Assembly: GCA_021186555.1 (NCBI GenBank)
Contig: JAJKFL010000002.1
Coordinates: 31,288,001-31,352,000, forward strand
Source: Reticulitermes speratus
Lineage: Eukaryota > Arthropoda > Insecta > Blattodea > Rhinotermitidae
DNA length: 64,000 nucleotides
Direction: 5' to 3'
Every line of letters starts with the position of its first letter. Position 1 is the stretch's first letter. Of this stretch, positions 48,983-61,481 are shown piece by piece. The notes under the pieces were generated by a model. That model made no database searches. It was given only the letters and a program-made list of their open reading frames with translations, and had not been told where the DNA came from. The position numbers and the translations under genes are program-made.

Positions 48983-49508
48983 AGGGTTTATTTGGTGGTG
49001 GGGTGGTACATTCCTGAATTCAATGCAGTATGTGGTGGCATGACTCCATGGAGACTCCAATAAACATAACAATTTATGATGCAATACCAGATATTAACTT
49101 TAGTAAAAGTGACACTGAATGCATTTATTTAAGGTTTACTCAACAATGCATAAAGAAACTCAATCTACATAGTGTTGAATGGGAGAATAATGACAGATGA
49201 ATTGCACCGGATGTAGAAGTAGAGCAACTGCCTGAAAGGACTAAATAAAACCATGGTGCCCCAAGTGAATTTCAACAAGTCATAAGCATTACTACTTGAG
49301 TGAACTTGCTCGCTCAGCAATACTAGTAGTAAGTAAGTGGTAATAATTCCATAAAGTTCATCTACCACAATTCAGGAACTGGCAGTGCAGGAACCATTGC
49401 ATTTATGTATTAGGATTCCTGTTCTATGAATAAATGTAATTTCAAACTTGCTTATTATGACGATAATTTAAACACTAACATTACCATAAAACAACATCAA
49501 ATAAATAC

Positions 49509-49683
49509 CTGACAGTTTCCGATTCACGATATGCCTTCACAACATGATGTGTCACATGACCAGGGCCTAGTCTATGTCTCAGTGGAGTTGATGCATCCAT
49601 GAGGTCGCCCCGAAGAGCATCTTCAAATGCAGGGGGAGGAGTAGAAGAGTAGGGCACAGGGGAATGACTGCGCACAAATCCAC
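49509..49683 (-). CDS. Unidentified proline/serine-rich gene, exon 3 of those seen
   Basis: A 175-bp minus-strand exon with acceptor CTGTTCTGTGTAG|GTGGAT and donor ACTGTCAG|GTATTT. It enters with two bases that complete glycine after exon 2 (phase 1) and leaves in phase 2, matching exon 4. The frame reads GFVRSHSPVPYSSTPPPAF, then EDALRGDLMDASTPLRHRLG and PGHVTHHVVKAYRESETV. Short proline motifs and a basic/histidine stretch are visible, with no domain that I know. The intron to exon 4 is 754 bp. Confidence 0.75.
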
Positions 49684-49689
49684 CTACAC

Positions 49690-50390
49690 AGAACAGGGCA
49701 GGGACAGGCATCCTGTCATTATATGGGCAAAGTTAGAACAGACATGTACTTCCCAGTATTGTAACTACTTGTTAAGTGTGTACAATACCTCTGTTCTAAG
49801 TGGCATCAAATTTGTCATCAACACATAACACAATGAATTTCATAACATCCCATAAATATTATGTTTGGATTCAGTATATCTAATGTAAGGAGCAGGGCAT
49901 GTTCCAAAAAGAATCTTACCTATCATCAGTCAGACTATTTTGACCAATAGGGTACAGTAACAGACTTGTGATAAAACTACAGTTCGACTTGGGGTAAAGG
50001 ACATGTCATTATTAAAATTTATTTTCAGTTCTTGGAGTACTGTTTCAAGTCTACTTTAAGTACGTGTCTTAAGTTTATTCTATCACATGACAATTCAGAA
50101 CATCCAACAGCAGTCAGCCAACTTTAGACCCATTCACTGATCAATTATATCTCTGTGAAGATGATAAATCTGAATTAACATTACACTACACATGATAATA
50201 TGAAAACTCTGTGTTTATATTAACAAAGTTCTCACAAGAGAAACAATTTCCTTTACTGTAGGAAGAAAATATGTACATCAAATTACACTCCAGCTTACAA
50301 ATTGGCTCAGTTAACTATGAACTCTCTCTCCTACAACAAATCCTATCAATGTACCAATTTCAGGCCAGTTTAATACAAATCACGTTGTTA
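49690..50390. other. Intron stretch, nothing recognised
   Basis: No repeat or exon was seen. Confidence 0.4.
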
Positions 50391-50395
50391 AAAGA

Positions 50396-50640
50396 TGCAC
50401 CGGGACAGTAATTCTCTGCAAGGTGAACCAACTGGGGTTCTAGTCCCAGCAGGCGGATATTTTGATGTCCATACCAACTGTCAGGCCCAGCCAGTCTCCT
50501 ATCCAAGGAGTATCAGGGACTCTTTCTCCATGGGTGAAGTGGCTGAGAATAAAGCAAACCACTCATCTCCTTCCACGCCAAGGCTAAGGACAGTGAAGTT
50601 TTACCTTCACTCTTCATGGCACAGTGTCTAAGTGCAGGAA
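50396..50640 (+). mobile_element. Diverged SINE copy
   Basis: The box-B-like GGGTTCTAGTCCCAG sits near the start, followed by the body phrase GGCCCAGCCAGTCTCCTATC and the tail-side TTCATGGCACAGTGTCTAAG. The order matches the SINE family, strongly diverged. Confidence 0.65.
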
Positions 50641-51213
50641 CAACTTTCATTTATGAGATACGATTTTCAGTATTATAATCTTCTATCAGCTCATGTTCTG
50701 AATGGTCATCTTATGTTTCCCTGCCAAGATTCTGCAAGCATGTTGAGTTTTCCTCCATCTGAGTCCAATGAAACCTCCTTTATTTGTTTACACTTACATT
50801 CCTACAAGAAGAAGAGTATCAAACATTAAGTACAATATCCTCCATTCCCAACTATGTCATCTCTCTTGGGTCCTGGTATTTCTTATGTTTGCCTCACACA
50901 CATTTACACGTACACTCTTCACTTAGTAAGAAGTATTTCATAACTATAAGAAATGGGTAATCATTGTTTTTCATAATAAAATGGGCAATGATTCTTCTTG
51001 ATGCTCACTGACATCTCAAAGGCCAAGACAGCAGCAACAATTAGTCTTCATTTAACAGAAAGCAATGGATAAAACATCCACAAAATGTGCAACCCCAATG
51101 GCTGGTTGGTTCACCTGTGCTACTTGGCCATCCACGTTGTCACGTTAGCTGCTAAAGAGTCATTAACTTTTCTGTTGTTGGTGCTAATTATATTGCAGTA
51201 TATCATGTTGATT

Positions 51214-51391
51214 ATGGTCTTCTGGGATGTGGTGCCATGTGTGGTAGCCAGGTAACAATATTTCAGATGAACCATCAGCCTCCATGTTAAGGGCAGCATA
51301 AATTCTTTTCTAATCCATGGAGACAGTAGGATCTTCCGAAATAATGTCACCAGTCTATCAAACAACATAGCATCATATACCAGAACACCAC
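51214..51391. mobile_element. Hairpin MITE (TTCTGGGAT family), copy 7
   Basis: The left arm TGGTCTTCTGGGATGTGGTG pairs with the inverse of the right arm ATCATATACCAGAACACCA. Confidence 0.72.
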
Positions 51392-52630
51392 AAATTTAAT
51401 ATTCACCATCATGAGAAACATAAATCTTGCAAAGTATATTATATTTATTAATCCTTTGAAAAGTGGAACACAGAAGACTATGAAACCCTGTAAGTGGGTT
51501 TTTTTCACAGAGTTTCAGAAATGTCTAACAAAAAACAAAGATTTGCAGTGCAATCACAATCTGCATCACATAGAAAGTGGACAAACAAAGGTGTGATCAT
51601 GCTCCATGCAGCATGTTTGGTACATCTGCACTCTACATAACACACAAACATGGAAAACATATGGGTATGTTAATATTCCATGCAGCACTAATGATATGAA
51701 CATACTGGTACATTCATACCCATCAAAAAGCTAACCAGGAACACGGTCGTACAGCGGTAAGGTATGTACCACAGATCGTGACTTCAAGTCTTGCCAAAGC
51801 CAGTATACATTTTCTGCATGCCTTTCCATTACCTAACCTCTGTCAGAGATACAGCTGTGTAAATGCAGGGAATACCTTGCCCCCACTGCAGTTCTGAGCC
51901 CACTCTGTTGCAGGTCTCCCTCTGGCAGATACCATCCTGGATATCACATACCATCTGCTTAGAAACTCCTTCAGAGTTACGAATTCTGGCAAATGCAAGA
52001 CTATAATTGGAAGCATTACTGACAATATGTTTGACTGTCTGATGAAAAAAAAATTACTTAAGCTTCACTCAACTTTCATAAAATTTCATATGAATTAAAA
52101 AATGCCTCTTTCACCTTCTGGCTATACTTCTAACCTCTAGTTCAAATTTTGCCATAAAATTCAATACGTATACCAGTACACATAATTTAACATTTCATCA
52201 GTGTTTTATCTTTATACCTTATAATTTGCAACAGTAAAGGAAACCACTCAAGCAGTTAAAACATTCATGTAATATTCAATTCCCTTCAACAAAACTGCAG
52301 TAAGTCTACTATTGCTTTCAGGAAACATACATACATAAAACAAGGCATTACTTCTTGCCAGTAGGATAGTAACAGAGTCAATTATCTTCTGTATTTTACG
52401 AATGGACACTTAAATGCAGGTACACAATTTTTCATACACAATCATACTAATTTCTTGCAGATTCTCAGTTGTCAAGTTTCTAAGGATTAACGAAAAGAGT
52501 GAACCTAGAGTCCATGAAGGGAAGTTTAGATACAAATCAGTCACAATAAACAATTGTATACTTTATAATAGCATGGAATTTGAACAAAATTCTAGAGTAA
52601 CTTGCGCGATTTCTGGCTTCCACTGTGATG

Positions 52631-52764
52631 TAGATGAGATCTGCGTTCTTCTGGGATATTATGTGTTGGGTGGTAGTTCTGTACCGATAGGTTGTCCCGA
52701 AACGTCGGTACAGAACTATCACTCAATACTGCGTAATATTCCAGAAGAGCGCAGATCTCATCTA
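52631..52764. mobile_element. Near-perfect hairpin MITE (TTCTGGGAT family), copy 8
   Basis: A 134-bp palindrome with arms of about 58 bp. The outer arms TAGATGAGATCTGCG and CGCAGATCTCATCTA are exact inverses. The inner arms carry TTCTTCTGGGATATTATG against ATATTCCAGAAGAGC, and TAGTTCTGTACCGAT against TCGGTACAGAACTA. The loop is about 15 bases. It is the best preserved copy in the window. Confidence 0.9.
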
Positions 52765-53336
52765 GAGTAACTTACTGGATACTTGTATTTTATGCTGCAC
52801 AGCATAATTATAGACAGACTCATAAGCAAATGTGCTTATGAGCCTCTTTATAATACCATACGATTTCACATAGTTTTCAAATCCATACGAATTATTTCAC
52901 AACATACAGCTGAAAGGACTACACCTGTTTTAGGATAGTACTATGCTATAAATTTGGCTACAAGCTGATGACACTGGTAACACAGTGTATGGCACAGAAA
53001 GTGGTGGAAGACTGGCAAAAAGTAGGAGGAACATACCAAATCATCACAAATCTAAAAGTATCATTCTTGGAACGTGTACATACATATCAATCACAAGATC
53101 CAATCAATAGTCTGACACAGAATCCACCTGCAAATTTATGAAATAGTAACATGGTATGTTAATGTTGAGTTGCAAGAATTACTTCCACTGAGAGGTCTAC
53201 ACAACCTACTTCCACGTAATTATAACACACAAAATGATCTATTTCCACATCATCAACAGCAAGGTAATTTTTGCAAAATTTTAAAATTTATGCATATTCA
53301 CAGAAATACTAAAATGATGTAACTGCTGAGGAAAGG

Positions 53337-53363
53337 TAATAATAATAATAATAATAATAATAA

Positions 53364-53397
<34 letters not shown>
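53337..53397. repeat. (AAT)n-(ACT)n compound microsatellite
   Basis: About eight AAT units are followed by about ten ACT units. Confidence 0.95.
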
Positions 53398-54821
53398 AAC
53401 TGATGCAAAGGTGTCAACTCACAGTAGACATTACATGCATCATATGTGTGATATAAATGTTAGTTTTAAAATAAACAGTGTATCTTCAATTGCTTCCCTT
53501 AGAGCAGTTGCTGCTGCAGGAGCATTATCACATATGAGGCCTGCTTCTACTAGGTTCAATTCAGCTTAGCTCAGGTCCCAGCAGGGTCTTGAATGTCTGA
53601 CCTCCAGTTCCTAAGCAGGCCTCATCCCTTGTGGAAATATTTCCCAGCACATGACAAAACTTGACTCAAAATATTAACAATTTATTTTCTAAAACTGCTT
53701 TTCAATTCCTCCAACTGAAGTGCATTTCCTTACATTTTCTCTTCTTCTTCAGTTAATTCACTAAATAATGGCATAGGAGTTAATTCACATAATGATCAAA
53801 ATTGTTTCTCCAAAAAACACAGACCCTATGATTTTGTGTGCACTCACTGCACTTTAAGATCATGTGAAGGAAACTTCATAATCTACATGCAGATTTATAT
53901 AAGACAAACATCTGTTATTTGGCATTTACTGTCCTACTTAATGTCAACCATGCCTCATCTGAAAGAAAAGAAAGAAAAAGAAAAAAAAGTAAAAGAAAGC
54001 AAATAAGGAGGAGGAAAAGAACAAGATTATATGAACACTGAAACAAAATGGCAATTTAAAACAAAACAAACCCTAAAACTTTAAGCAAGTCCCAAACAAC
54101 TTTGCACACATCACATTTTCCAAACATTACTATGCATTAGTTGGAAGAACCCAATTTCCTCAATGAGAAGACATTTCTGGAACAGACACTCCATGTTTAA
54201 ACATAGTTATTTGACCTTGTAACTGGTTCTGTATTACATACACCTTTTGAAAACGGTACTTAAATATGTGCGGATTTAAAAATATTTTGGTCTAACTGTA
54301 ACAAAATTTTGCAAAACACCTATATTTTTAAATGTAAGACAAGTCTCTTTTTATTAAGTATCACCATGGTAAAACTAAATTTTCTTAAAAATTATTTGTA
54401 TTACAATGGAATGCATATCCATAAGAGTAGCAATAAAATTAAGTCATCCTTAGCTGAGTGTTTTGTGTTAAAAACTAAACTCATTAACACAAACACAATA
54501 TCTTTTAAAATTGGAAGTTGGACATAATGACCACAAGTACGAAAGACTGCAGATCTGTAAGAATACAACTGCGATTAATGTTAGTGGTGCCTTGAAATGT
54601 TATAACATTTCCTCCATATAACTCCTAGCTAATGTGGGTTGAGGGCCCTTGTAACATGTAACACACACAGTGCCATAAACCTTAACTGAGCAACTTACAT
54701 CTACATAATGCCCTACATTTCTGTGTAATTATTATTTACACATAAAAAATCCGCTCTCTTAACACACCTTTCCGACTAGCTCTAACTTTAAACCAGAAAT
54801 TACCGAGATTTCACACACATT

Positions 54822-54822
<1 letters not shown>

Positions 54823-54906
<84 letters not shown>
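54823..54906. repeat. (ACT)n-(AAT)n compound microsatellite
   Basis: About fifteen ACT units are followed by about twelve AAT units, the same two motifs as at 53337 but in reverse order. A few CCA units follow. Confidence 0.95.
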
Positions 54907-54907
<1 letters not shown>

Positions 54908-56168
54908 CACCACCACTACATTCATTTACTTTTTATCTATCTATCTATTTATTTAAAATCATATGTTCATGAAGGCTCCTCCACTTCTCATCAATAGATT
55001 TCACTCCCCCCTCTGCAATTTTCTGAAGTGATTTTTGTTACTAAACCTATTAAATATTATTTAATGGTGTTATTGTTCTGTTTTGTATTGGCAATTTGAG
55101 AAAGGCTACTTGAATGTGCAGGTTTAACAGACACTATTCTCCTACTGCATAGATTTACCTCAATCACACGATTTATTCGGTAGGACTCGAAATAGCTCTC
55201 ATTTGCAGCCATTTTCTTTATTTCATACAGAAATAAACAGAAGAAAAGTTAATACTATCATGTCCATGTAACCCTGTAACTTTTGAACCAAATGACAGAT
55301 TTTCATGAAGCTTCATATGAAACATCATGCCACTCTACCTGTACAGTTTCTTAAGTTCCTTGCTGCACAAACTTCTGTGGTGGAAGGTACAAAATGACAC
55401 TACAAATACTGAGATCATTTTTCAAGGAACCTGTAACTGCATTTACTCTGCAAATGTAAAATTTCTGCAGTTTTGTAACAATAACAAATGAGCCACTGAA
55501 GCTGGGAACGTAAAATTAGGAAACAGAGATTTTCTGTATGCAGTAACTATTACAAACTTAATGAAATGGCAAAAATTTGCAGTTATGCCTGACAAAGTTG
55601 GCAGACTTAGAAATTATGAAAATAAAGGCGATGCTGAAATGTTTATTAATTTATAGTTCTTGTTAACCTCATCACAGAGACTAAGGGCAACAGGCACGGT
55701 TAACTTCTTCTCAAAAGTTCTTGTTATCTGTGACTGCATCATATTCACACCATGAAGGACAAAGCTGTTTGTATGTGGCAGGTTCGATAATGCACCAATA
55801 CGACATGATATTTCAGTCATATACTGGCAGGTGAGTTATAACTTCCATTTGTACTATGTGAAGGACAATGCACTCTACTATAACTGACTGATAGTACAGA
55901 ACTGACTCTCATGAATTTACCATACTTTGGTGAAGATAAGGCACATCTTTTCTTCTAAAACTGCTAGCATTATCATTTTATACAGATAAACAATGCAAAT
56001 GTTTTAATACCACTAAATACACAACATGTTTCACAGAAGAACGGATAAATGAATGTGTATAAAATAACAAGAGACTCCGGACAGTCACACCATTGTCAAC
56101 ATTTCAGCACAGGAGTACGCTGTTACTTGAAATGGGAAGTTCTGCAAAGTGCACAGACTTTTTGGGTA

Positions 56169-56819
56169 CAGTAGAACTCCTTTAATCTCACACCCATGGA
56201 ATCAGACACATGCCAAATTATCAAACATTTCGAAAATCTGACAGTAACTAAATTTTGCAGCCAGCCCGTAGAGAATGTACAATTGAAAGTTATTTTCATT
56301 TCATCATAAAAAGACTTAGCTTTTTCCATTATCATAGGCCCAGTCACGGGTCTTCCTTTGAAACACAGTGCTGTAAAGCACTTATACAACACCCTGTCAA
56401 ATTGAGGTAATTTAGGCTGTTTCAATGTCTGTCACTTGATAGGTCCTTCACACTTTCACTTTATGCTACAAAAAATTGTAATTGGACTTTCTGTTTCTTT
56501 ATATCATAGACAGTTGGTGATCCAATGTTGTATGAAGCCATAACTTCTCTTAGGCTCTCGCAGTTTTCATGCCTCCAATTAGTCAAAGTTTCTAAGGAAT
56601 CATTAAAGTTACATGCCACCTCTTGCCGGCAGTACCTTGTTTACTCATCTTTGGATCTTCTGTTCAGTTCAATGGTCTGCATATGGTCTAGATAACCCAA
56701 GACAAATTCATGGAATCAGTACGCACACTGGAAGTTACAAACGGCAGAACTTCAAGTCTCTGGACAATTTTCCTCAAATGATGAAGTATCAAGAGTGCCA
56801 GATTAAAGGAATTCTATTA
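56169..56819 (-). mobile_element. Tigger-type element retaining the DNA-binding domain
   Basis: About 650 bp. The left end is CAGTAGAACTCCTTTAATCT after TA at 56167-56168. The right end, reversed, reads AATAGAATTCCTTTAATCTG, with its last bases and TA degraded. The interior encodes an N-terminal Tigger transposase remnant on the minus strand and lacks the catalytic region. Confidence 0.8.
56240..56585 (-). pseudogene. Tigger transposase N-terminal DNA-binding remnant
   Basis: From right to left the minus strand reads YNIGSPTVYDIKKQKVQL, the recognition helix of the first helix-turn-helix (family: G.STVYDIKK.K). After a stop and a shift it continues as KQPKLPQFDRVLYKCFTALC, KGRPVTGPMIMEKAKSF and FNCTFSTGWLQNL, the CENP-B type second domain (family: LD..LY.WF...R..G.P..GP...EKA..F, ..F.AS.GWL..F). 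No DDD domain follows. The combination is complementary to the element at 45716, which has the catalytic part only. Confidence 0.85.
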
Positions 56820-57484
56820 TCTTATGCAGATGGGCCCTGCTGCTGAACTACCGCATGTTGGCATCATCGACACCAAAATATGTTCCAGCAGCACATTTAC
56901 CATGTTCCACAGCATATTGGATTATTTGTAGCTTAAAATGCAGTAACGCTTGTATATTCCTTGGCCACATTTCACTATCAGCAGTTCCAACCGTTCACAA
57001 TGACGGCATAACCGATACATGGCATGTGAGACTGGCAGGGAATGCATAACAGTACATGCACCGGCATATGTGTCAGACTGGCAGGGAATGTGCAACAGTA
57101 CATGTAGTGTGACTAGTTGTCACAAAATTGCTACAACCAAAGAACATTTTGTTATTTCCATACAAAAAATTCAGCTGCAGCACATATTTACATACATACT
57201 GTTGTAATGGGACTTTGGCAATCTAATAAAGAACATGAAACACTATGGTGTAACAACAAACATACACAACTGTTTACGGATATATAAAACAAGGAACATA
57301 CTTTCTTGAATTCAAATAATTGCCATGCAAGTTTGTGTTACTGGCTTATCAGATGGTAATGTAGAAAGATAAGGTAAATCACCATGCATGCTTCTAGAAT
57401 GTACACAATCTGTAAAATAAAGCTGGAAATGAGTACTAGACTCAATAACATCATCATTCCTTTGAAACTCATGCAATCTGCTAC

Positions 57485-57862
57485 CGTGTTGCTTGAATGC
57501 TGACATGCGTATATTCTCCAACTTCAACGTGCGATGGTGGAACTGATGATATGTATGATAATGCCTGACAATCCCACCTCTGGGTGCAGCAGTACTAGAA
57601 TCTCCTCTTTTCCCCAACGGACAGCCCCGAGGGGGTACAGGAGGAGGAATTTTGCCAGAAGCACTCGGTATTCCACTGGGAGGAGGTAAACTTTTCCCAA
57701 AACTTGGTAGTCGGTCTTTCAGCACTGCAGGATAAGAAGGCGGAGAAGCAGCAGTTGTAACTACTGGAGGAGATGGTGCTTTAGAAGGAACAGAAGAAGT
57801 TGGAACTGTGACAGGAGTAGACGTGGCACAAGGAGGGGCAACGCCGACCCCAGTTGGGCTCC
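57485..57862 (-). CDS. Unidentified proline/serine-rich gene, exon 2 of those seen
   Basis: A 378-bp minus-strand exon, the largest of this gene, with acceptor TGCTGCTTCATCAG|GGAGCC and donor CAACACG|GTAGCA, phase 1 at both ends. The frame is open for 125 full codons: SPTGVGVAPPCATSTPVTVP, a Pro/Ser/Thr run, LKDRLPSFGKSLPPPSGIPS, then GKIPPPVPPRGCPLGKR, a basic/histidine region HYHTYHQFHHRTLKL, and ENIRMSAFKQH. IPPPVPPRG is a typical SH3-binding PxxPxR motif. The protein looks like a cytoplasmic scaffold or adaptor with disordered regions. I do not recognise the family, so no symbol is given. The intron to exon 3 is 7.8 kb and carries a Tigger element. Confidence 0.78.
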
Positions 57863-57869
57863 CTGATGA

Positions 57870-58810
57870 AGCAGCACAAATAAGAGATACACAAGATTAT
57901 ACACATAGTAAGTCAAGCATAGGAAACAGAAATCACCACCATCATACTAGAAGAACACCTGGGAACATAACAAATATGAGCAACAATATTCATGACAAAG
58001 ATTCTTGGTTTCATCATCACAGCCCACCTTCGTTACTGCACCTGAGATTAAAGTCTCCTTTTGCTGCTATATTCAATCATAGCATGATAGGTCAAATTCG
58101 CCCTACATTATAACATTGCACTCTGAAACATGGACTCAGATTACTAATCACTTTCACTACCACATACAGCTACAACTAAAAGTGAAAAAAAAAAAAAAAA
58201 AAAAAGTTTTCTACTGCATGCTGTTGTATTGTATATGGATATTTACTGTTTGCTAAATTCTGGAGTTCAAGCCAGTACAAGTAGAAGTTATGTACGATTA
58301 AAGTAAAAAAGATATGAGTTAAAGAGTTCACTAATTCAGCTACTGCAATTTTTCCCATTTCCCAGGAAAACATGTCAAATTTCATGTCAAAGTTCAAGAG
58401 CTTTTCAACACACACACACGCGCGTGCGCGCGCACACATATGCCCACGCACGGACATGTATGCACGCATGCAAGCAAGCACGTGCACACATATCTATATA
58501 AAATATTCACCAAAATGAAGACCAAGTAAAGTTCACTGCCAAGTACAGGTAATTCATACTTGGCTACAGTAAAATGTACTTAAACATGTCACTCTGTAGA
58601 AAAAAGACATCCCTGAAACATGCTCCCATGTGCTCATTCCATCCTAAAGTAATGTAACTCATAGAGAAATTCTGTAGAAATTGCTGCCACCACCATGAAA
58701 GAAAAGAGAGGACAAGAAAACAAAGGTTTCACTGTTAAACAAGCACCTGCTGCAGTTATCCATCAAGCCACTACACTGAAAGCACATTTGCATATTGTGC
58801 ACAAATCTTC
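57870..58810. other. Intron stretch with poly-A and alternating CA/CG tract
   Basis: An A run is at about 58183-58205, and an alternating CACACGCGCGTGCGCGCG tract (Z-DNA-prone) at 58408-58440 is followed by more alternating bases. No exon was seen. Confidence 0.5.
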
Positions 58811-58816
58811 AACATA

Positions 58817-59761
58817 CCAGTGCTACCCAAACGTTCGGGGAATTTGCCCATAAAAAAAATTGCTTATCATAACTCCTAGTTTCCACCGTCTCCTTCGAAG
58901 TAGTCCCCTTGAGCATGGATACAGCGATCCCAGCGTTTTTTCCATGATTCCATGCATCCCTGGAAGTCTTCAAGTGTGAGTGTTTTAAGCACCTCCTGCG
59001 ATTCTGCCTGGATCTCCTCAATTGTGTCAAAATTACGGCCTTTCAATCGAAATTTCATTTTGGGGAACAGGAAAAAGTCGCAGGGGGCGAGGTCAGGCGA
59101 ATAGGGTGTGTGGGGAATCACTGTCGTGTTTTTGGAAGCCAAAAACTGCCGAACAACGAGCGATGTGTGGGTGGGCGCGTTGTCGTGGTGGAGAACCCAG
59201 CTGTTGTTCTCCCACTTTTCCGGACGTTTGCGCCTAATGCTCTCATGTAGCCGCTTCAAAACTTCACAAAACGATCGCACAAACATCATGGATTGTTCGT
59301 CTACGATCTGCAACAATAGCCTCTTGCACTTTCACGATGTTTTCCGGTGTTGTGCTTGTTGATGTTCGTCTTGAACGCTCATCGTCGTCGACAGACGTTC
59401 GTCCATCCTTAAAGCGTTTGTACCACAAAAAAGTTTTACTTTGACTCATAGCATTGTCTCCAAATGCTTCCACAAGCATGCGGTGGGTTTCTACAGCAGT
59501 TGTTTAAAGCTTAAAGCAAAATTTGATGCAGATTCTTTGCTCCTTAAAATCTGCCATTTATGCAGGTTTGAAAAATCGCCGAACCACTAAAACACAACGT
59601 TACAAAAACGCACGAAACTTAAGAACGCGGCCTCTCACCTTCACGGTTGTTGGCACACTAATTCCCAAAGGGTACTGCTCGCCCTTTCTAGCGGCGGCAG
59701 GCCATACCACAACCGGTTCGCGCGTGGCATTCAAATTCCCCGAACTTTTGGGTAGCAGTAG
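58817..59761 (-). mobile_element. Mariner element, internally deleted
   Basis: A 945-bp element flanked by TA at 58815-58816 and 59762-59763. The left end is CCAGTGCTACCCAAACGTTC followed by GGGGAATTTG. The right end, reversed, is CTACTGCTACCCAAAAGTTC followed by GGGGAATTTG. It is shorter than the ~1.3 kb standard because the middle of the transposase is missing. It belongs to a different lineage from the element at 323, since the ends and protein differ. Confidence 0.93.
58876..59557 (-). pseudogene. Mariner transposase, deletion derivative
   Basis: It starts at the ATG at 59557 (MADFKEQRICIKFCFKL), has a TAA directly after that, then continues TTAVETHRMLVEAFGD, WYKRFKDGRTSVDDDERS and ADRRRTIHDV. 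Near 59290 it jumps to EVLKRLHESIRRKRPEKW, so roughly 120-130 residues including the first catalytic aspartate are absent. The C-terminal half is intact: WVLHHDNAPTH, YSPDLAPCDFFLFP and a normal end GDYFEGDGGN with stop at 58876. The second and third aspartates (HHDNAP, SPDLAP) survive. It cannot be active, but its ends could be mobilised by a related enzyme if one exists. Confidence 0.93.
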
Positions 59762-59769
59762 TACATCTT

Positions 59770-61480
59770 ATTACTGAGAACCATAATTTTATGAGGGAAG
59801 ATTAATCATAATGTACCTTATTTCAGTAGCCTACACTCGTGTAAACAGATACACTATTATGTTACACCTTTGTTTCAAAGGCACAACTTTCACTCTTGTC
59901 CAATGAGCACCTAATTCTTTCGCATAACATGAATTGCATCATTTTAATGTGAATTCTGCAGAATCTGAAGTTACAAATTTTAAAATTATTTGGTGGCAGA
60001 CTTATCTAACTCAGCAACTGTGAAAGTCACTAAATACTGAATAGTACTGAAAGCACCTATAATGTTGTAGTATACTACAATCTTATGATTATACAGGTAT
60101 AACATTATTGTACTGTTAAGGTACATAGATGTATTTAATAAAGAGGCAGCTTTTATAATAAATGATAACTGTCATGCAATGGAGAAATGTTGACTCCAAA
60201 AGAAGTAACCAGGGCCATTAATGTCTTCAATCATACATAACACTCGTCAAGATTCTATCCTGATGTATATGGTAAAATCACATTTAAGCCATGAATACTG
60301 TAATACACGTGACTGTCTGGTGAACTTCAGGCTTAGATGCATCCAATCATTGAACAAAAAAAGTAGAATACAATGCCCCAACCCACCTCACAAAAAGGCA
60401 TTGTTAGGCATTTTCAAGGGATTCATTCAGTCACTTGCCACCAGAGTTTCTGTCACTCTGTTTCTTGGGTGATGCTACACTACTGGAATCTTTGCTATTT
60501 AAAATTTCTAAATTATAAACTTCCACAGTTTGACATTCCTTAAGAAGTATATTCACATCCAGTGTAGTGCATATACATTGGGAAACCAGCTACATGAACT
60601 TCTACATCAATTAATAGATATATACTGTTCATCAATACAACAGCTGCTACTGACTTGGATTTCCATTATGAAGTATTCCGGCTTACTCAGTGATCCCTAC
60701 CCAGCCAATGCTTTCACCAGCGCATTCTACTTTCCCAACTTAATATCTACATTGAAAAAAAAACATCTTTATTAGTGTACACTACGCTCCAAACCTTCAT
60801 TGGTACACGCAATATGTTTCAGCCTATATGTTCTTCTTTGTAATAAATAAATAAGAAATCTTTTCTCCACATTATTTATGAACAGTAAGTTTAATAACTG
60901 TGTTTCTAATAATAATGGTTATTACAGTACCAGAAAGAGCTACTGATATGACAGTTAATGTAATGCATAATTTTCTCACATAAATAAATATTTGCTTACA
61001 AAAAGCATAAAAGAGCAGTTGCAGACGCACAAATCCACAGATGATGGGGCACTGCTTCAGACATTAGCACACAGCGTCAGGGTCAGTGTACACCTTCATT
61101 TGTTAATCTTCAGTAAACATTTTAAATGCTTTGATATATATAGCAAAACAAACATATCTTTAAATCTACTGCATATATACAGACCTGGTATGGAAAGAGA
61201 GGGAGATGTAGTGAGATAACATCCATACTTCCACCATCTATGTGACACGATTAACATTTTTTGGATTCGAAACAAATACACTGCAATGAGTGCAACAAAG
61301 AATACTATTTCCCCACTAGTCTTGTCACAGGTCAGCATGAAGGTGTCATGTATCATTAATTTTCTTTCTTAATGGTCACTGTGTGTCCTCTGTAAATGAA
61401 GTAACTAGTCTCAAACCCAGTGTTACTCGTACATCATTATAAGTGGAGTATGCTAGGAATATGAAAATCATGTGTGATGT
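59770..61480. other. Intron stretch, nothing recognised
   Basis: AT-rich with chance frames only. Confidence 0.4.
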
Positions 61481-61481
61481 A

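Larger units (their letters stand above)
52770..56165. other. Intron stretch with trinucleotide arrays
   Basis: It holds (AAT)n then (ACT)n at 53337-53397, (ACT)n then (AAT)n at 54823-54906, and a purine-rich AAAG tract at 53960-54010. The phrase at 55265-55330 (TTTTGAACCAAATGACAGAT) resembles a LINE tail. No exon was seen. Confidence 0.45.

Noticed and set aside
52414-52770. 118-codon plus-strand open frame
   Set aside because: It runs through the hairpin MITE at 52631-52764, so it is not a gene.
57808-58113. Plus-strand open frame with His-rich text
   Set aside because: It is antisense to the exon at 57485-57862 and continues into intron.
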